From contig QKWM01000004.1 in assembly GCA_003248315.1 (NCBI GenBank), forward strand, positions 4,151,001 through 4,215,000: 64,000 nucleotides of DNA, in the 5' to 3' direction. Position 1 is the stretch's first letter. Each line of letters starts with the position of its first letter. This document shows, in pieces, positions 29,819 through 39,645 of this stretch. The notes under the pieces are model-generated. The model did no database searches and was not told the DNA's origin. It saw only the letters and a list, made by a program, of their open reading frames with translations. This DNA comes from Streptomyces sp. SW4. Its GTDB lineage: Bacteria > Actinomycetota > Actinomycetes > Streptomycetales > Streptomycetaceae. A program made the translations under genes and the position numbers.

Positions 29819-30806
29819 TTACGGGACCACGATGATTTTCCGGCCCTTGCCTGCTGCGAAGCGGGCGAGGGCTTCGGGGTAGCGGTCCAGGGGATGCGGT
29901 CGCTGATGAAGACGTCCGGGTCCAGAACGCCCCCGGCGAAGAGCTCCGCCGCACGCTCGTAACTGTGCAGGACCGCCATCGACCCGGTGATGGTGATCTC
30001 CTGGTTGTAGATGCGGTAGGGATCGATGGTCACGCGCGTCGCGTAGTCGGCCACCCCGAACTGGAGGAACGTGCCGGCCTTGGCGACCCGCCCCAGGCCG
30101 TCCTGGATCGCCGCCGCGTTGCCGGTCGCGTCGATGACCAGGTCCCAGCCCTGCGGCCGGTCCAGCTCGTCGGCGGAGGCGGCGGCCGCCGAGACGCCGA
30201 GCGTACGGGCGGTCTCCAGACGGGCCGGGTTGATGTCGACCACGTCGACGCCGGCCGCGCCGGTGCGCTTGGCCAGCTCCAGCATCATCAGGCCCATCGT
30301 GCCGGAGCCGTAGATCAGCACGTGCGCGCCGAGGCGCGACTGGAGGACGTCGTAGCCCGGACGGCGCAGGACAGAGGCTCGATGAGGGCGGCGTCCTGGG
30401 TGCGGACGTGCTCGGGGAGCCGCACGCAGTTGGCGACGGGGGCGACCGCGTACCGCGCGGCCCCGCCTGCCGTGGTCACGCCGATCGCCGCCCAGCGTTC
30501 GCACAGGTTGTTGTGGCCGGTGCGGCAGTAGCGGCACTCGTGGCAGTAGAGGGAGGGGTCCACCGCCACCCGGTCGCCGACCGCGACCTCGGTGACCTGT
30601 GTGCCGACGCCCACGACCTCGCCGGCGAACTCGTGGCCGGGGACGACGGGCAGCTCGGGCGCGAACTCGCCCTGGAGGATGTGCAGGTCGGTTCCGCACA
30701 GGCCGCAGGCGGCGACCTCCACGACGACCTCGCGCGGCCCTGGCGTCGGGTCCGGGACCTCGGCGACGACGGCGCGGCCCACGGACTCGATGACGGCGGC
30801 CTTCAT
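29819..30806 (-). CDS. Zinc-dependent polyol/sugar alcohol dehydrogenase
   Basis: About 330-residue medium-chain dehydrogenase. The catalytic zinc site is C37 in CGLCGTDLH and H58-E59 in VPGHEFAGE. Structural-zinc cysteines are in YCHECRYCRTGHNNLC. The NAD motif IYGSGTMGLMMLELAKRTG is followed by VDINPARL, an Asp that favours NAD. Frame breaks are near 30359 (one G lost in CGGGGCTACGAC) and 29894 (one C lost in ATCCCCCTGGAC). The ATG at 30806 overlaps the permease stop (ATGA), making this the last gene of the polyol import operon. The imported sugar alcohol is probably oxidised here; sorbitol, arabitol or galactitol are candidates. Confidence 0.87.
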
Positions 30807-31648
30807 TTCACGGCTCCCAACGACAGGCCCTGGACCAGCTTGTCCTGGGCGGCGAACCCCGCGGCGAGCACCGGCAGGGAGATGACGAGCGACGCGGCGC
30901 ACACCTTGGCCAGGAACAGTCCCTGGCTGGTGATGAAGCCGGTCAGGAAGACGGGCGCGGTGCCGGCGACCACGCCCGTGAGGACCCGGGCGAAGAGCAG
31001 CTCGTTCCAGCTGAAGATGAAGCAGATCAGCGAGGTCGCCGCGATGCCCGGCAGGGCGATCGGGGCGATCACCCGCGCCAGCACGGTCGGCAGGCGGGCG
31101 CCGTCCACCCGGGCCGCCTCGATCACCGCGACCGGGACCTCAGCCAGGAAGGACTGCATCATCCACACGGCGATCGGCAGGTTCATGGAGGTGTAGAGCA
31201 GGACCAGGAGCCAGATGTTGTCCAGCAGGTCCGTGTTCCGGGCGAACAGGTAGACCGGCAGCAGGCCCGCCACCACCGGCAGCATCTTCGTCGACAGGAA
31301 GAAGAACAGGACGTCCGTCCACCGCTTCACCGGCCGGATCGACAGGGCGTACGCGGCCGGCAGGGCCAGCAGGAGGACGAGCGCGGTCGACGTCACCGAC
31401 GCCACCGCCGAGTTGATCAGGGACGGCCAGGGGCTCGCGCCGCCGTCCGCGCCGAAGAACTCGCGGTAGCCGTCCAGGGTGAGGGAGGCGGCGAAGGACG
31501 GCGGGTTGGTCGCGGCGTCCTCCTCGGAGTGGAGGGAGGTCAGCGCCATCCAGGCGATGGGCAGGAAGAACACGATGCCGAGCAGCCAGGCCAGCAGGCC
31601 CAGACCCGCACCCCGCCTGCGGCGCGCTCGTACGGCCACGGTGCTCAT
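30803..31648 (-). CDS. Carbohydrate ABC transporter permease (MalG type)
   Basis: Intact 281-residue inner-membrane protein with six helices. They include LAWLLGIVFFLPIAWMALTSL and SAVASVTSTALVLLLALPAAYAL. The EAA loop IEAARVDGARLPTVLARVIAPIALPG contacts the ATPase. It ends QGLSLGAVK, typical of MalG-like subunits. Its start overlaps the stop of the MalF-type permease and its stop overlaps the dehydrogenase start. Sequence features resemble polyol (SmoG/mannitol) permeases. No ATPase gene lies in the operon, so a shared MsiK-type ATPase elsewhere is expected. Confidence 0.92.
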   Translation of the reverse strand: MSTVAVRARRRRGAGLGLLAWLLGIVFFLPIAWMALTSLHSEEDAATNPPSFAASLTLDGYREFFGADGGASPWPSLINSAVASVTSTALVLLLALPAAYALSIRPVKRWTDVLFFFLSTKMLPVVAGLLPVYLFARNTDLLDNIWLLVLLYTSMNLPIAVWMMQSFLAEVPVAVIEAARVDGARLPTVLARVIAPIALPGIAATSLICFIFSWNELLFARVLTGVVAGTAPVFLTGFITSQGLFLAKVCAASLVISLPVLAAGFAAQDKLVQGLSLGAVK

Positions 31649-32589
31649 GCGCGGGACACCTCCTCGCGGAACAGGGACGACACCACGCGCAGGGCGAAGG
31701 TCGCGATGACGATCGAGCCGATGACGACCAGGACGCCCGCGGCCGAGGCGAGGCCGTTCTCATGGGCCTGGTAGAAGGTCTGGTAGACGGTGTAGGGCAG
31801 GTTGGCGGTGCCGAGTCCGCCGGACGTGATCGTGAAGACCGCGTCGAAGTTCTGCACGATGTGGATCGAGCCCAGCAGGGCGCCCAGTTCGAGGTAGCGG
31901 CGCAGGTGCGGCAGGGTGAGGTGGACGAAGATCTGCCGGTCGCTCGCGCCGTCCACCCGGGCGGCCTCGATCTGCTGCTGGTCCCGGCTCTGCAGCCCGG
32001 CCAGCACGATGAGCATCATGAACGGGGTCCACTGCCACACCAGGGCCGCCTCGACCGCCAGGAGCGGGGTGCCGGAGACCCAGTCGGGCTGGGGGCCGCC
32101 CACGTAGCTCAGCAGTCCGTTCAGCAGCCCGTACTCGGGGTTGTAGAGGACGTGCTTCCACAGCAGCGCCGCCGCCACCGGCACGATCAGGAACGGGGCG
32201 ATCAGCAGGGTGCGGACCACGCCCCGGCCGGCGAACCGCCGGTCCAGGAGCAGCGCCAGCAGCAGGCCGAGGACGAGGCTGGCCCCCACGACCGCCACGG
32301 TCAGCAGGATCGTCGTCCACACCGACCGGCGCAGGTCGGGATCGGAGAGCACCTCGCCGTAGTTGGCGAGGCCGGTGAAGTGCCGGGCGTCGGGGTAGAG
32401 CGCGTTCCAGTCGAAGAAGGAGATCACCAGCGTGGCCACGAACGGCAGCTGGGTGATCACCACCATGAAGACCAGGGCGGGCAGGAGCGGTGCCCGGGTG
32501 GCCCAGGCGCGCAGGCGGTGCGAGGGCCGGCGGACGGGCGGGCGGACTGCGGGGGTGCCGGCCACGGGGGCCGTCGTCGTGGTGGTCAT
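31645..32589 (-). CDS. Carbohydrate ABC transporter permease (MalF type)
   Basis: Intact 314-residue membrane subunit. The N-terminal cytoplasmic arm is followed by LLPALVFMVVITQLPFVATLVISFFDW. Several more helices and the EAA loop IEAARVDGASDRQIFVHLTLPHLRRYL follow. YEYGLLNGLLS-like and LAVEAALVWQWTPFMMLIVLAGL segments are typical of polyol and sugar importers. It is coupled by four-base overlaps to the binding protein before it and the second permease after it. It forms the translocation pore with the MalG-type partner. Confidence 0.92.
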   Translation of the reverse strand: MTTTTTAPVAGTPAVRPPVRRPSHRLRAWATRAPLLPALVFMVVITQLPFVATLVISFFDWNALYPDARHFTGLANYGEVLSDPDLRRSVWTTILLTVAVVGASLVLGLLLALLLDRRFAGRGVVRTLLIAPFLIVPVAAALLWKHVLYNPEYGLLNGLLSYVGGPQPDWVSGTPLLAVEAALVWQWTPFMMLIVLAGLQSRDQQQIEAARVDGASDRQIFVHLTLPHLRRYLELGALLGSIHIVQNFDAVFTITSGGLGTANLPYTVYQTFYQAHENGLASAAGVLVVIGSIVIATFALRVVSSLFREEVSRA

Positions 32590-33954
32590 CGTCCCTCGTA
32601 CTCCTCGGAGATCTGCTCGGCGAGCTGCTGGGACTTGTCCAGGGCCGACTCCACGGACTGGCGTCCGGCGACGGCCGCGCTGATCTCCCGGGAGACCCGG
32701 GTGCCGAGGTCGGTGAACTCCGGGATGCCGACGAACTGGATGCCGGGGGCGGGGCGCGGCTGGACGCCGGGGTCGTTCGGGCGGGCGCTCTCGATGGCCT
32801 CGCGGGTCATCTCCTGGAAGGCGGCGGCCTCCTCGCGGTAGGCCGGGTTCTCGTAGGTGGAGGCGCGCTTGCCGGCCGGTACGTTCGACCAGCCGATCTC
32901 CTCGCCGACCAGTTCCTCGTACTCCTTGCCGGACGCCCAGGAGACGAACTTCCAGGCCTTGTCGGGGTTGCGGGAGGCCTTCTGGATGCCCCAGGCCCAG
33001 GTGTAGAGCCAGCCGGAGGACTCGGTCTTCTCCACGGGGGCGGGGGCGTAGCCGATCTTTCCCTTGACGGGGAGTTCGCCGACTCCAGGGAGCCGGCGGC
33101 GGAGGTGGCGTCGTACCACATGGCGACCTTGCCCTGGGTCATGTTGTTCAGGCACTCGGCGAAACCGGACTGGGCGGCGCCGGACTGGCCGTGCTCGCGG
33201 ACCAGGTCGACATAGAACGTCGTCGCCTTCTTCCACTCGGGGAGTCGAGCCGGGCCTTCCAGTCCTGGTCGAACCAGGTGCCGCCGAAGGTGTTGACGAC
33301 CGTGGTCAGCGGGGCGGTCAGTTCGCCCCAGCCGGGCAGTCCGCGCAGGCAGATGCCGTTCATGCCGGGCTCGGCGCCGTCGACCCGCGCGGCGAGGCCG
33401 GCGACCTCGGTCCAGGTGGGGTGCTCGGGCATGGTCAGGCCCTCGCGCTCGAAGACGTCCTTGCGGTACATCAGGAAGGACGACTCGCCGTAGAAGGGCT
33501 GGCCGTAGAGCTTGCCGTCGTCGCCGGTGAGGGAGTCGCGCATCGGCTTCAGGACGTCCTGCTGGTCGTACTCCGGGTCCTTCGCGACGTAGGAGTCCAT
33601 CTCGTGCAGCCAGTCGTTGCGGGCGTAGATCGGTATCTCGTAGTTGGACAGGGTCGCGACGTCGTACTGGCCGGCCTGGTTGGCGAAGTCCTGGCTGATC
33701 TTGTCGCGGACGTCGTTCTCCGGCAGGACGGTGAAGTTCACCTTGATGCCGGTCTTTGCCGTGAAGTGCTCGGCGGTGAGCTTCTGCAGTTCGGCCATCT
33801 GCGGGTTGTTGACCATCAGGACGTTGATGGCGTCGCCGCCGGAGCCCGCCCCGCCGGCCCCGACCCAGCAGCCGGAGAGCAGCGGGGCGAGCAGCGTCCC
33901 TGCGGCGGCCGCGGCGAGCGCGGCTCGCGGCCTCGGTCGGCTCTGGGTTCGCAT
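32586..33954 (-). CDS. Polyol ABC transporter substrate-binding lipoprotein
   Basis: About 456 residues after correction. The lipoprotein signal peptide ends LLAPLLSGC (lipobox Cys near residue 29). The mature fold has INVLMVNNPQMAELQKLTAEHFTAKTGIKVNF, TLSNYEIPIYARNDWLHEMD and YGQPFYGESSFLMYRKDVFE, which matches family 1 binding proteins for mannitol and sorbitol. Frame breaks are near 33241 (CTCCCCCGAGTGG, one C lost) and 33080. The ATG at 33954 follows AGGAGCGATCC. The protein delivers the sugar alcohol to the two permeases downstream. The DeoR regulator gene lies 88 bases upstream on the same strand. Confidence 0.88.
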
Positions 33955-34042
33955 GGATCGCTCCTGAAGAGTGCGGTCGTATGGGAGGTATCGGGCGTAC
34001 GGGGGTGTGGCCGGCCGGCCGGGGAGGGGAGGGCCGGGGCCG

Positions 34043-34814
34043 TCAGACGCGGACGACCTGGGGGCCCAGCAGCGAGTAGCGGTGGGCCTCGGCGGCGGGC
34101 AGCTGGGTGCTGGTGACGATCGCCTCCAGGGCGCCGACCTCGGCGAACCGGCAGAAGCTGACGGCCCCGAACTTGGTGTGCACGCCCGCGAAGACGGTGC
34201 GGCGGGCGGCCCGGATCGCCTGCGTCTTGACCTCGCCGACCGCCGGGTCGGGCGTGGTCAGGCCGTGCTCGCGGGAGATGCCGTTGGCGCCGATGTAGGC
34301 CAGGTCGACGACGAAGCCGGCCAGCATCTTCGTCGTCCAGTGGTCGACGGTGGCGAGCGTGCCCGAGCGGACCCGGCCGCCGAGCAGCAGGACGGAGACG
34401 TCGCGGGCCTCGGCGAGGGCGCCGGCGACCGGCAGGGAGGCCGTGACCACGGTCAGCCGCCGGTCGCGGGGAGGGCCTCGGCGATGAGCTGCGGGGTGAA
34501 GCCCTCGTCGACGAAGACGGTCTCGGCGTCGCCGAGCAGATCGGCCGCCGCGGCGGCGATCCGGCGCTTGTCGGGCACGTGGCTGGTGGCCCGGAAGGCG
34601 AGCGTCGTCTCGAACCCGGCGCTCTCCACGGGTAGGCGCCGCCGTGGGTGCGGCGCACCAGGCCGTGGTCCTCCAGGACGCGCAGATCGCGCCGGACGGT
34701 CTCCTTGGCGACCCCCAGGTCCGCCGCGAGCGCGGTGACGTCGACCGAGCCGGCGGCGCGCGCGAGCCGCACGATCTCCCGCTGGCGGTCTTCCGCCGTT
34801 CTCGGTGCCCTCAC
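34043..34814 (-). CDS. DeoR/GlpR-family regulator of the polyol operon
   Basis: About 257 residues. The N-terminal DeoR helix-turn-helix is RQREIVRLARAAGSVDVTALAADLGVAKETVRRDLRVLEDHGLVRRTHGGAY. The sugar-phosphate sensor domain (DeoRC) has VFVDEGFTPQLIAEAL, VVTASLPVAGALAE, VLLLGGRVRSGTLATVDHWTTKML and IGANGISREHGLTTPDPAVGEVKTQAI. Frame breaks are near 34632 (TACCCCGTGGAG, one C lost) and 34456. The GTG at 34814 is the outermost start. As first gene of the unit it probably represses the operon until a phosphorylated sugar binds. Confidence 0.88.
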
Positions 34815-35121
34815 CGCACCCGCCCTCCGTCCGCGTGCCCGTTCGGGCCCCGTCCGGGCCCTGGGGAAGTTCTACAGCGGGGATGCGGCGCCGACCAGGT
34901 CTGTTGCGGAGCTGATGGTGCCCGTTCGGGCCCGTTCCGGAGGGCGGGTGACCGCCGCGGACCTGGGGCGCGGCGGCGCGGGGCGTGGGATCGGGCGGTG
35001 CCGGTGCCCGGGGAGGGCGGAGGCGTGCCCGTTCCGTGCCCGTTCACCTCCGCGGAGGGGCGAGATCCGGCCTCGGCGAGCGGACGGGATCCGGCCGGTC
35101 CTGCGCGCGGGGCGGGGCCGG
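34815..35121. other. Intergenic region, 307 bases, no gene seen
   Basis: The sequence between the DeoR start and the uronate dehydrogenase stop holds three copies of a short word, GTGCCCGTTCGGGCCC or close variants (near 34837, 34918 and 35030). I see no coding frame. A DeoR operon promoter should lie at its left end but no clear hexamers stand out. Confidence 0.45.
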
Positions 35122-35930
35122 TCAGTACGGCCAGATCGGTGGGTCGGTCACGAAGTGGCCGCCGAGCCGGGCGTGCGCCGGGTCGTCGGGGTCCAGCTCG
35201 CCCTGTTCGGCGACGAGCTTCGCGGCGAACGGCTCGGAGTCGTCCTGCGGTTCGTAGCCGAGCGCCCGCGCGGAGGTGAGGTCCCACCAGAGCCTGGTGT
35301 TGGCGGAGGAGCCGTAGACGACGGTGTGGCCGACGTTCTCGGCGGTCAGGGCGGCGTGGAAGAGCCGGGCGCCGTCGGCGGGGCTCATCCAGATCGACAG
35401 CATCCGCACGCTGGTCGGCTCGGGGAAGCAGGAGCCGATGCGGACGGAGACGGTCTCCAGTCCGTGTCTGTCCCAGTAGAGCTGGGCGAGGTCCTCGCCG
35501 AAGGACTTGGACAGGCCGTAGAAGGTGTCGGGGCGGCGCGGGGTGTCGACCGGGATCAGGGGGTCGTCGCCCTGCGGGCGGGGGGTGTAGCCGACCGCGT
35601 GGTTGGAGGAGGCGAAGACGATCCGCCGGACGCCCTCCTCGCGGGCGGCCTCGTAGAGGTGGTAGGTCCCCTCGATGTTCGCCTTGAGGATCTTCTCGAA
35701 GGGGCTTCCAGGGAGATGCCCGCGAGGTGGATGATCGCGTCGACGCCCCGGACCGCCTCGCGCACGGCGGCCGGGTCGGCGAGGTCCGCGGTGATCGCGT
35801 CCGGTTCGCCCTCGACCGGGCGCACGTCGAACAGGCGCAGGTCGTATCCGAAGGCGGGGAGCAGGTTCCGCATCAGGCCGCCGAGACCGCCGGCGGCGCC
35901 GGTGAGCAGAACGGTGCGGGGAGCGGGCAT
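35122..35930 (-). CDS. udh: NAD-dependent uronate dehydrogenase
   Basis: About 269-residue short-chain (extended-like) dehydrogenase. The Rossmann motif is TGAAGGLGGLMRNLL, followed by LFDVRP with the NAD-selecting Asp. IIHLAGIS and the catalytic Tyr138/Lys142 in DTFYGLSKSFGEDL follow, with SNHAVGYTP and IGSCFPEP also present. These match bacterial Udh, which oxidises galacturonate and glucuronate to aldarolactones, the first step of the oxidative pectin route. One lost C near 35704 (GAAGCCCCCTTC) breaks the frame. The ATG at 35930 follows AGGAGACCCGAGG. It is divergent from kdgD, the gene for a later step of the same path. Confidence 0.87.
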
Positions 35931-36011
35931 CCTCGGGTCTCCTTGACTCGCCGGCCGTGCCACGGTGCGGACGTCCGTCCGCGGGCGCCCGCCGGGCGTC
36001 CATGAGTACGG

Positions 36012-36061
36012 ACGTCATTCATATGCGTGGACACGGTAGGAGGGGTGGGGGTGCCCGTCAA
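36012..36061 (-). promoter_or_regulatory. udh promoter with ACGTCAT element
   Basis: On the minus strand TTGACG (36061-36056), a 17-base spacer and TACCGT (36038-36033) form a good housekeeping promoter. Fifteen bases beyond the -10 lies the element ATGACGT (36018-36012), set in GACGTCATTCATATG on the plus strand. This places it at or just after the start site, a repressor position. Confidence 0.6.
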
Positions 36062-36110
36062 GTGTCCCGCGGAAAGGCATACCGCGCATGCCGACCGGGG
36101 GTGGGTGCGC

Positions 36111-36171
36111 TTGACCGGCCGCCGGGCGCGGCCTAGCGTGAGCGGCGTTCAGAAATGTGGACGCACGTCAT
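36111..36171 (+). promoter_or_regulatory. kdgD promoter with ACGTCAT element
   Basis: TTGACC (36111-36116), a 17-base spacer and TAGCGT (36134-36139) form the promoter. ACGTCAT (36165-36171), within GCACGTCATGATGTGG, follows downstream of the expected start site. It is the second copy of the element found at the udh and gntR promoters. Confidence 0.6.
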
Positions 36172-36192
36172 GATGTGGAACAGGGAGAGTCC

Positions 36193-37139
36193 GTGACGCC
36201 AGCCTCGTCAGCCCCTCTCGCCGCCCGGCTCACCGCGGCCGGCGGACCGCTGTTCTTCCCCGTCACGGCCTACGGCCCCGGCGGCGGCGTCGACCTCGGC
36301 GTCTACCGCGCGCACGTGCGCCGCGGGGTGGACGCGGGCGCCGCCGCCGTCTTCGCGTGCTGCGGCACCGGGGAGTTCCACGCGCTCACGCCCGAGGAGT
36401 TCCAGGCGTGCGTCGCCGCCGCCGTCGAGGAGAGCGCCGGGCGCGTGCCCGTCCTCGCGGGCACCGGCTACGGCACCGCGCTCGCCGTCCGCTACGCCCG
36501 GCTGGCCGAGGAAGCCGGCGCGGACGGGCTGCTCGCCCTGCCGCCCTACCTCGTCGTCGCCGGCCAGGAGGGGCTGCTGCGGCACTACCGGGAGGTCGCC
36601 GCGGCCACCGCGCTGCCGGTGATCGTCTACCAGCGCGACAACGCCGTGTTCACCCCGAGACGGTCGTCCGCCTCGCGCGCACCGACGGGATCGCGGGCCT
36701 GAAGGACGGGCTCGGCGACCTCGGCCTGATGCAGCGGATCGTCAGCGCCGTGCGCACCGGGGCCCCGGCGGCTTCCTGTACTTCAACGGGCTGCCGACCG
36801 CCGAGCAGACCCAGCTCGCCTACCGCGCCCTCGGCGTCCCGCTCTACTCCTCCGCCGTGTTCTGCTTCGCCCCCGAGATCGCCCTCGCCTTCCACCGGGC
36901 GCTGCGCGACGGCGACGCGACGACCGCCGAGCGCCTGCTGGACGGCTTCTACGGCCCGTTCGCCGACCTGCGGGCCCAGGGCCCGGCTACGCCGTCTCGC
37001 TCGTCAAGGCCGGGGTACGGCTGCGGGGCCTGGACGTGGGCGAAGTGCGCCCCCGCTGCACGAACCGGCCGGGGAGCACGTCCAGCGGCTCGCACGGCTC
37101 ATCGAGCGAGGCCACGCGCTGATCGAGGAGGCCGCGTGA
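36193..37139 (+). CDS. kdgD: 5-Dehydro-4-deoxyglucarate dehydratase
   Basis: DHDPS-fold lyase that dehydrates and decarboxylates 5-keto-4-deoxyglucarate to alpha-ketoglutarate semialdehyde. Family signs are GGPLFFPVTAY, CCGTGEFHAL (GTGE at 58-61), Y146 in VIVYQRDNAVF and the Schiff-base lysine K171 in GIAGLKDGLGDL. The QRDNAVF and FPVT strings separate it from DapA. About 316 residues. Four lost bases are inferred, near 36657 (ACCCCCGAGACG), 36765, 36985 and 37054. The GTG at 36193 follows GGGAGAGTCC. It is divergent from udh and overlaps the next gene by four bases. Confidence 0.88.
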
Positions 37140-38296
37140 AGGCGTCGGCGTTCGTCTACCCCTGGGACGTCGACGGGGACCCCCGGGCGCCCGCCGTCCT
37201 CGCCGCGACCGGCGTCCGGCAGGCGACGCTCGCCGCCGCCTACCACTCCACCCGCGCCCTCACCCCCCGCCATCCGCGCCACCGCGTCGTCACCGCGGGG
37301 CACGCCGCCGTCCTCTACCCGCCCGGCGCCCGCTGGGAGGGCCGCGCGCTGCGCCCGTACCCGGCGGGCGACTGGGCGCCCGGCGACGCCTACGGCCGGG
37401 CCGCCGCCGCGCTCGCCGACGCCGGTCTGGAGGTGCACACCTGGGTGGTGCTCGCGCACAACTCCCGCCTGGGCACCGAGCACCCGCACACCAGCGTCGT
37501 CAACGCCTACGGCGACCGCTACCCCTGGGCGCCCTGCATCGCGCAGCCCGCCACGCGCGCGTACCTCACCGACCTGGCCGCCGAGGCGGCGGTCCGGCCC
37601 GGCGCGCACGGCACCGAACTGGAGTCGCTCGGCTGGTACGGGCTCGCCCACCTGCACGCCCACGACAAGACCGGCGGCGTGGCACTCGGCGACGCCGGGC
37701 AGTACCTGATGTCGCTGTGCTTCTGCCCCCGCTGCCGCACGGGCTACGGGAGCGGGGCCTGGACGCCGGGGAACTGGCCGCCGCCGTACGCGGGGCGCTG
37801 GAGCCGGTGTGGCGCGGGGCGCCGTCCGGCGGGGCTGGCCCGCGGTGGAGAAACTGCTCGGCGAGGAGCGGGCGAACGCCACGCGCGCGTGGCGGGACGC
37901 CACCGCCCGCTCGCTCCAGGAGGAGGCCGTCGCGGCGGTGCGCGCCGCCGCGCCCGAGGGCTTCCAGGTCCTGCTGCACGCCGACCCCGTCTCCTACCAC
38001 TGCGGGGCCAACGCCGGGTCGACCCCGCGCACATCCTGTCCGTCGCCGACGGCGTCGTCGTGCCCTGCACCGGGGACCCCGGCCCGCTCGCCCCGTTCGC
38101 CGGGCAGGGCCGCGAAGGCGCCGTCCTCGCCGCCAACCTCACGATCGTCTCCGGGATGGGCGGCAGCCCCGGCACGCTCGCCGCGGACGCGGCACGCGCG
38201 CGTGCGCTGGGCGCCACGGAGCTGCGGCTGTATCACGCCGGGCTGGCGTCGGACGACGACCTCGCGGCGGTCCGCTCGGCGCTCGCCGGCGGCTGA
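37136..38296 (+). CDS. Uncharacterised protein coupled to kdgD
   Basis: About 387 residues, starting at a GTG that overlaps the kdgD stop. It has no signal peptide. The reading suggests a TIM-barrel, glycoside-hydrolase-like protein: FVYPWDVDGDP, TLAAAYHSTRALTPRHPRHR, GLEVHTWVVLAHNSRLG, VNAYGDRYPWAPCIAQP, LESLGWYGLAHLHAHDKTG and VVPCTGDP. A CFCPRC motif near residue 200 could bind metal. Three lost bases are inferred, near 37747, 37833 and 38022. I do not recognise the family. Tight coupling with a galacturonate-pathway enzyme points to uronate metabolism, but no reaction can be assigned. Confidence 0.7.
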   Translation: MKASAFVYPWDVDGDPRAPAVLAATGVRQATLAAAYHSTRALTPRHPRHRVVTAGHAAVLYPPGARWEGRALRPYPAGDWAPGDAYGRAAAALADAGLEVHTWVVLAHNSRLGTEHPHTSVVNAYGDRYPWAPCIAQPATRAYLTDLAAEAAVRPGAHGTELESLGWYGLAHLHAHDKTGGVALGDAGQYLMSLCFCPRCRTGYGSGAWTPGNWPPPYAGRWSRCGAGRRPAGLARGGETARRGAGERHARVAGRHRPLAPGGGRRGGARRRARGLPGPAARRPRLLPLRGQRRVDPAHILSVADGVVVPCTGDPGPLAPFAGQGREGAVLAANLTIVSGMGGSPGTLAADAARARALGATELRLYHAGLASDDDLAAVRSALAGG

Positions 38297-39476
38297 CCCG
38301 GCCGCCCCGCCGTCACCACGGCCGTCACCAGCAGGACCACGCCCGTGGCGGGCAGCAGCAGCGGCAGGGCGACCGTCTCCACCAGGGCGGCGCCGGCGGC
38401 CAGACCCAGCACGTTCGGCGTGAACACCAGGGTGTTGGCCGTGGCGGTGACCCGCCCCAGCAGCGGACCCGGCGTCCGGTGCTGCAGGGCGGTCAGCGTG
38501 GCGATCAGCACCGCCGGCAGCCCGGCGCCGACGGCCGCGCTGCTCGCCAGCGCCACCGCCTCCGAGGGCACGGCCCGCACCGCCACCGCCACCGCGAACA
38601 GGGCGGTCCCGGCCGCCGCGAACCGCCGCCCGCCCAGCCGCCGCAGCGCCGGCCCGGACAGCAGCCCGACCGCCACCGACCCGGCGCCCTGGACGGCGTA
38701 CAGCACGCCCGCGTAGGCGGGGAGCGGCCGACGGCCTCCACCACGGCGTAGGCCGTGGCCCCGCTGACGCCCGCGCCGAGCATCGTCACACCGCCCGCGA
38801 GGACGAGCGGGCGCAGCCCCGGGTCGCCCCACAGGCGGCGGGCGCCCTCGGCGGTGCGGGCCCGCCAGTGCGCCGTGGGCCGCTCCGGCCGCTCCTCCCG
38901 GACGCGCAGGGCCGCGTACAGCCCCGTGGCCAGCACGAAGGTGGCCGCGTCGAGCAGCGCCACGCCCGGGCCGCCGTACGCCGCGTAGAGCCCGGCCCCG
39001 GCGAGCGGCGCCAGCAGCTTCATGCCCTCGTTGGCGGTGGTGCGCAGTCCGTTGAAATCGCCGAGGAGCCTTCCGTCGACGGCGCCGGCGACCAGCGCCG
39101 ACTCGGCAGCGTCGTGGACGACGCCGGCGGCGCCGTAGACGAACAGCACCGCGAACAGCAGCCACAGCCGGCCCGCGGAGTCCACGGTGAGGAGCGTCAG
39201 CAGGAGCCCGGCCAGCAGCAGGTTCAGGGTGATCAGCAGCGGCCTGCGGCGCACCCGGTCGGCGATCGTGCCCAGCGCCGGCCCGGCGAGGGCCGGCGCC
39301 CACATGGCGAGCATGCACAGCGCGGCCAGCCCGTCCGAACCGGTCAGGTCCTTCACCCACACCCCCGACGCCAGCCACAGCGCCGACGTGCCGAAACCGG
39401 AGACCACCACCCCGGCGAGATACAGGCCCGCGTCGCGGTCGCGCAGCACGCGGGCCACCGTCCATGTCGTCGTCAT
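38233..39476 (-). CDS. MFS transporter
   Basis: About 415-residue membrane protein with ten to twelve helices in MFS order. The conserved loop after helix 2 is ADRVRRRPLLITLNLLLAG. LYLAGVVVSGFGTSALWLASGVWVKDL at the N-terminus and NTLVFTPNVLGLAAGAALVE near the C-terminus resemble the MFS_3/enterobactin-exporter-like drug exporters of actinobacteria. One lost base near 38729 breaks the frame. The 3' end overlaps the end of the convergent unknown gene by 64 bases. Export substrate unknown. It is not obviously part of the pectin system. Confidence 0.83.
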
Positions 39477-39645
39477 GCCCGGTCATCGTGGCGCTAAGGA
39501 GGGGGCCGGGGCATCGGGAAGACGCCTTAGGAAATGCGCGGCCCGCCGATGACTTCCGCCCGCGCACCCGGTCCACCTCCCAGGTGGCCCGTGCGGCCGC
39601 CCGGCGCCCCCGAGGAGCGCCGATCCCGTCCGGCGAGGAGCAGCG

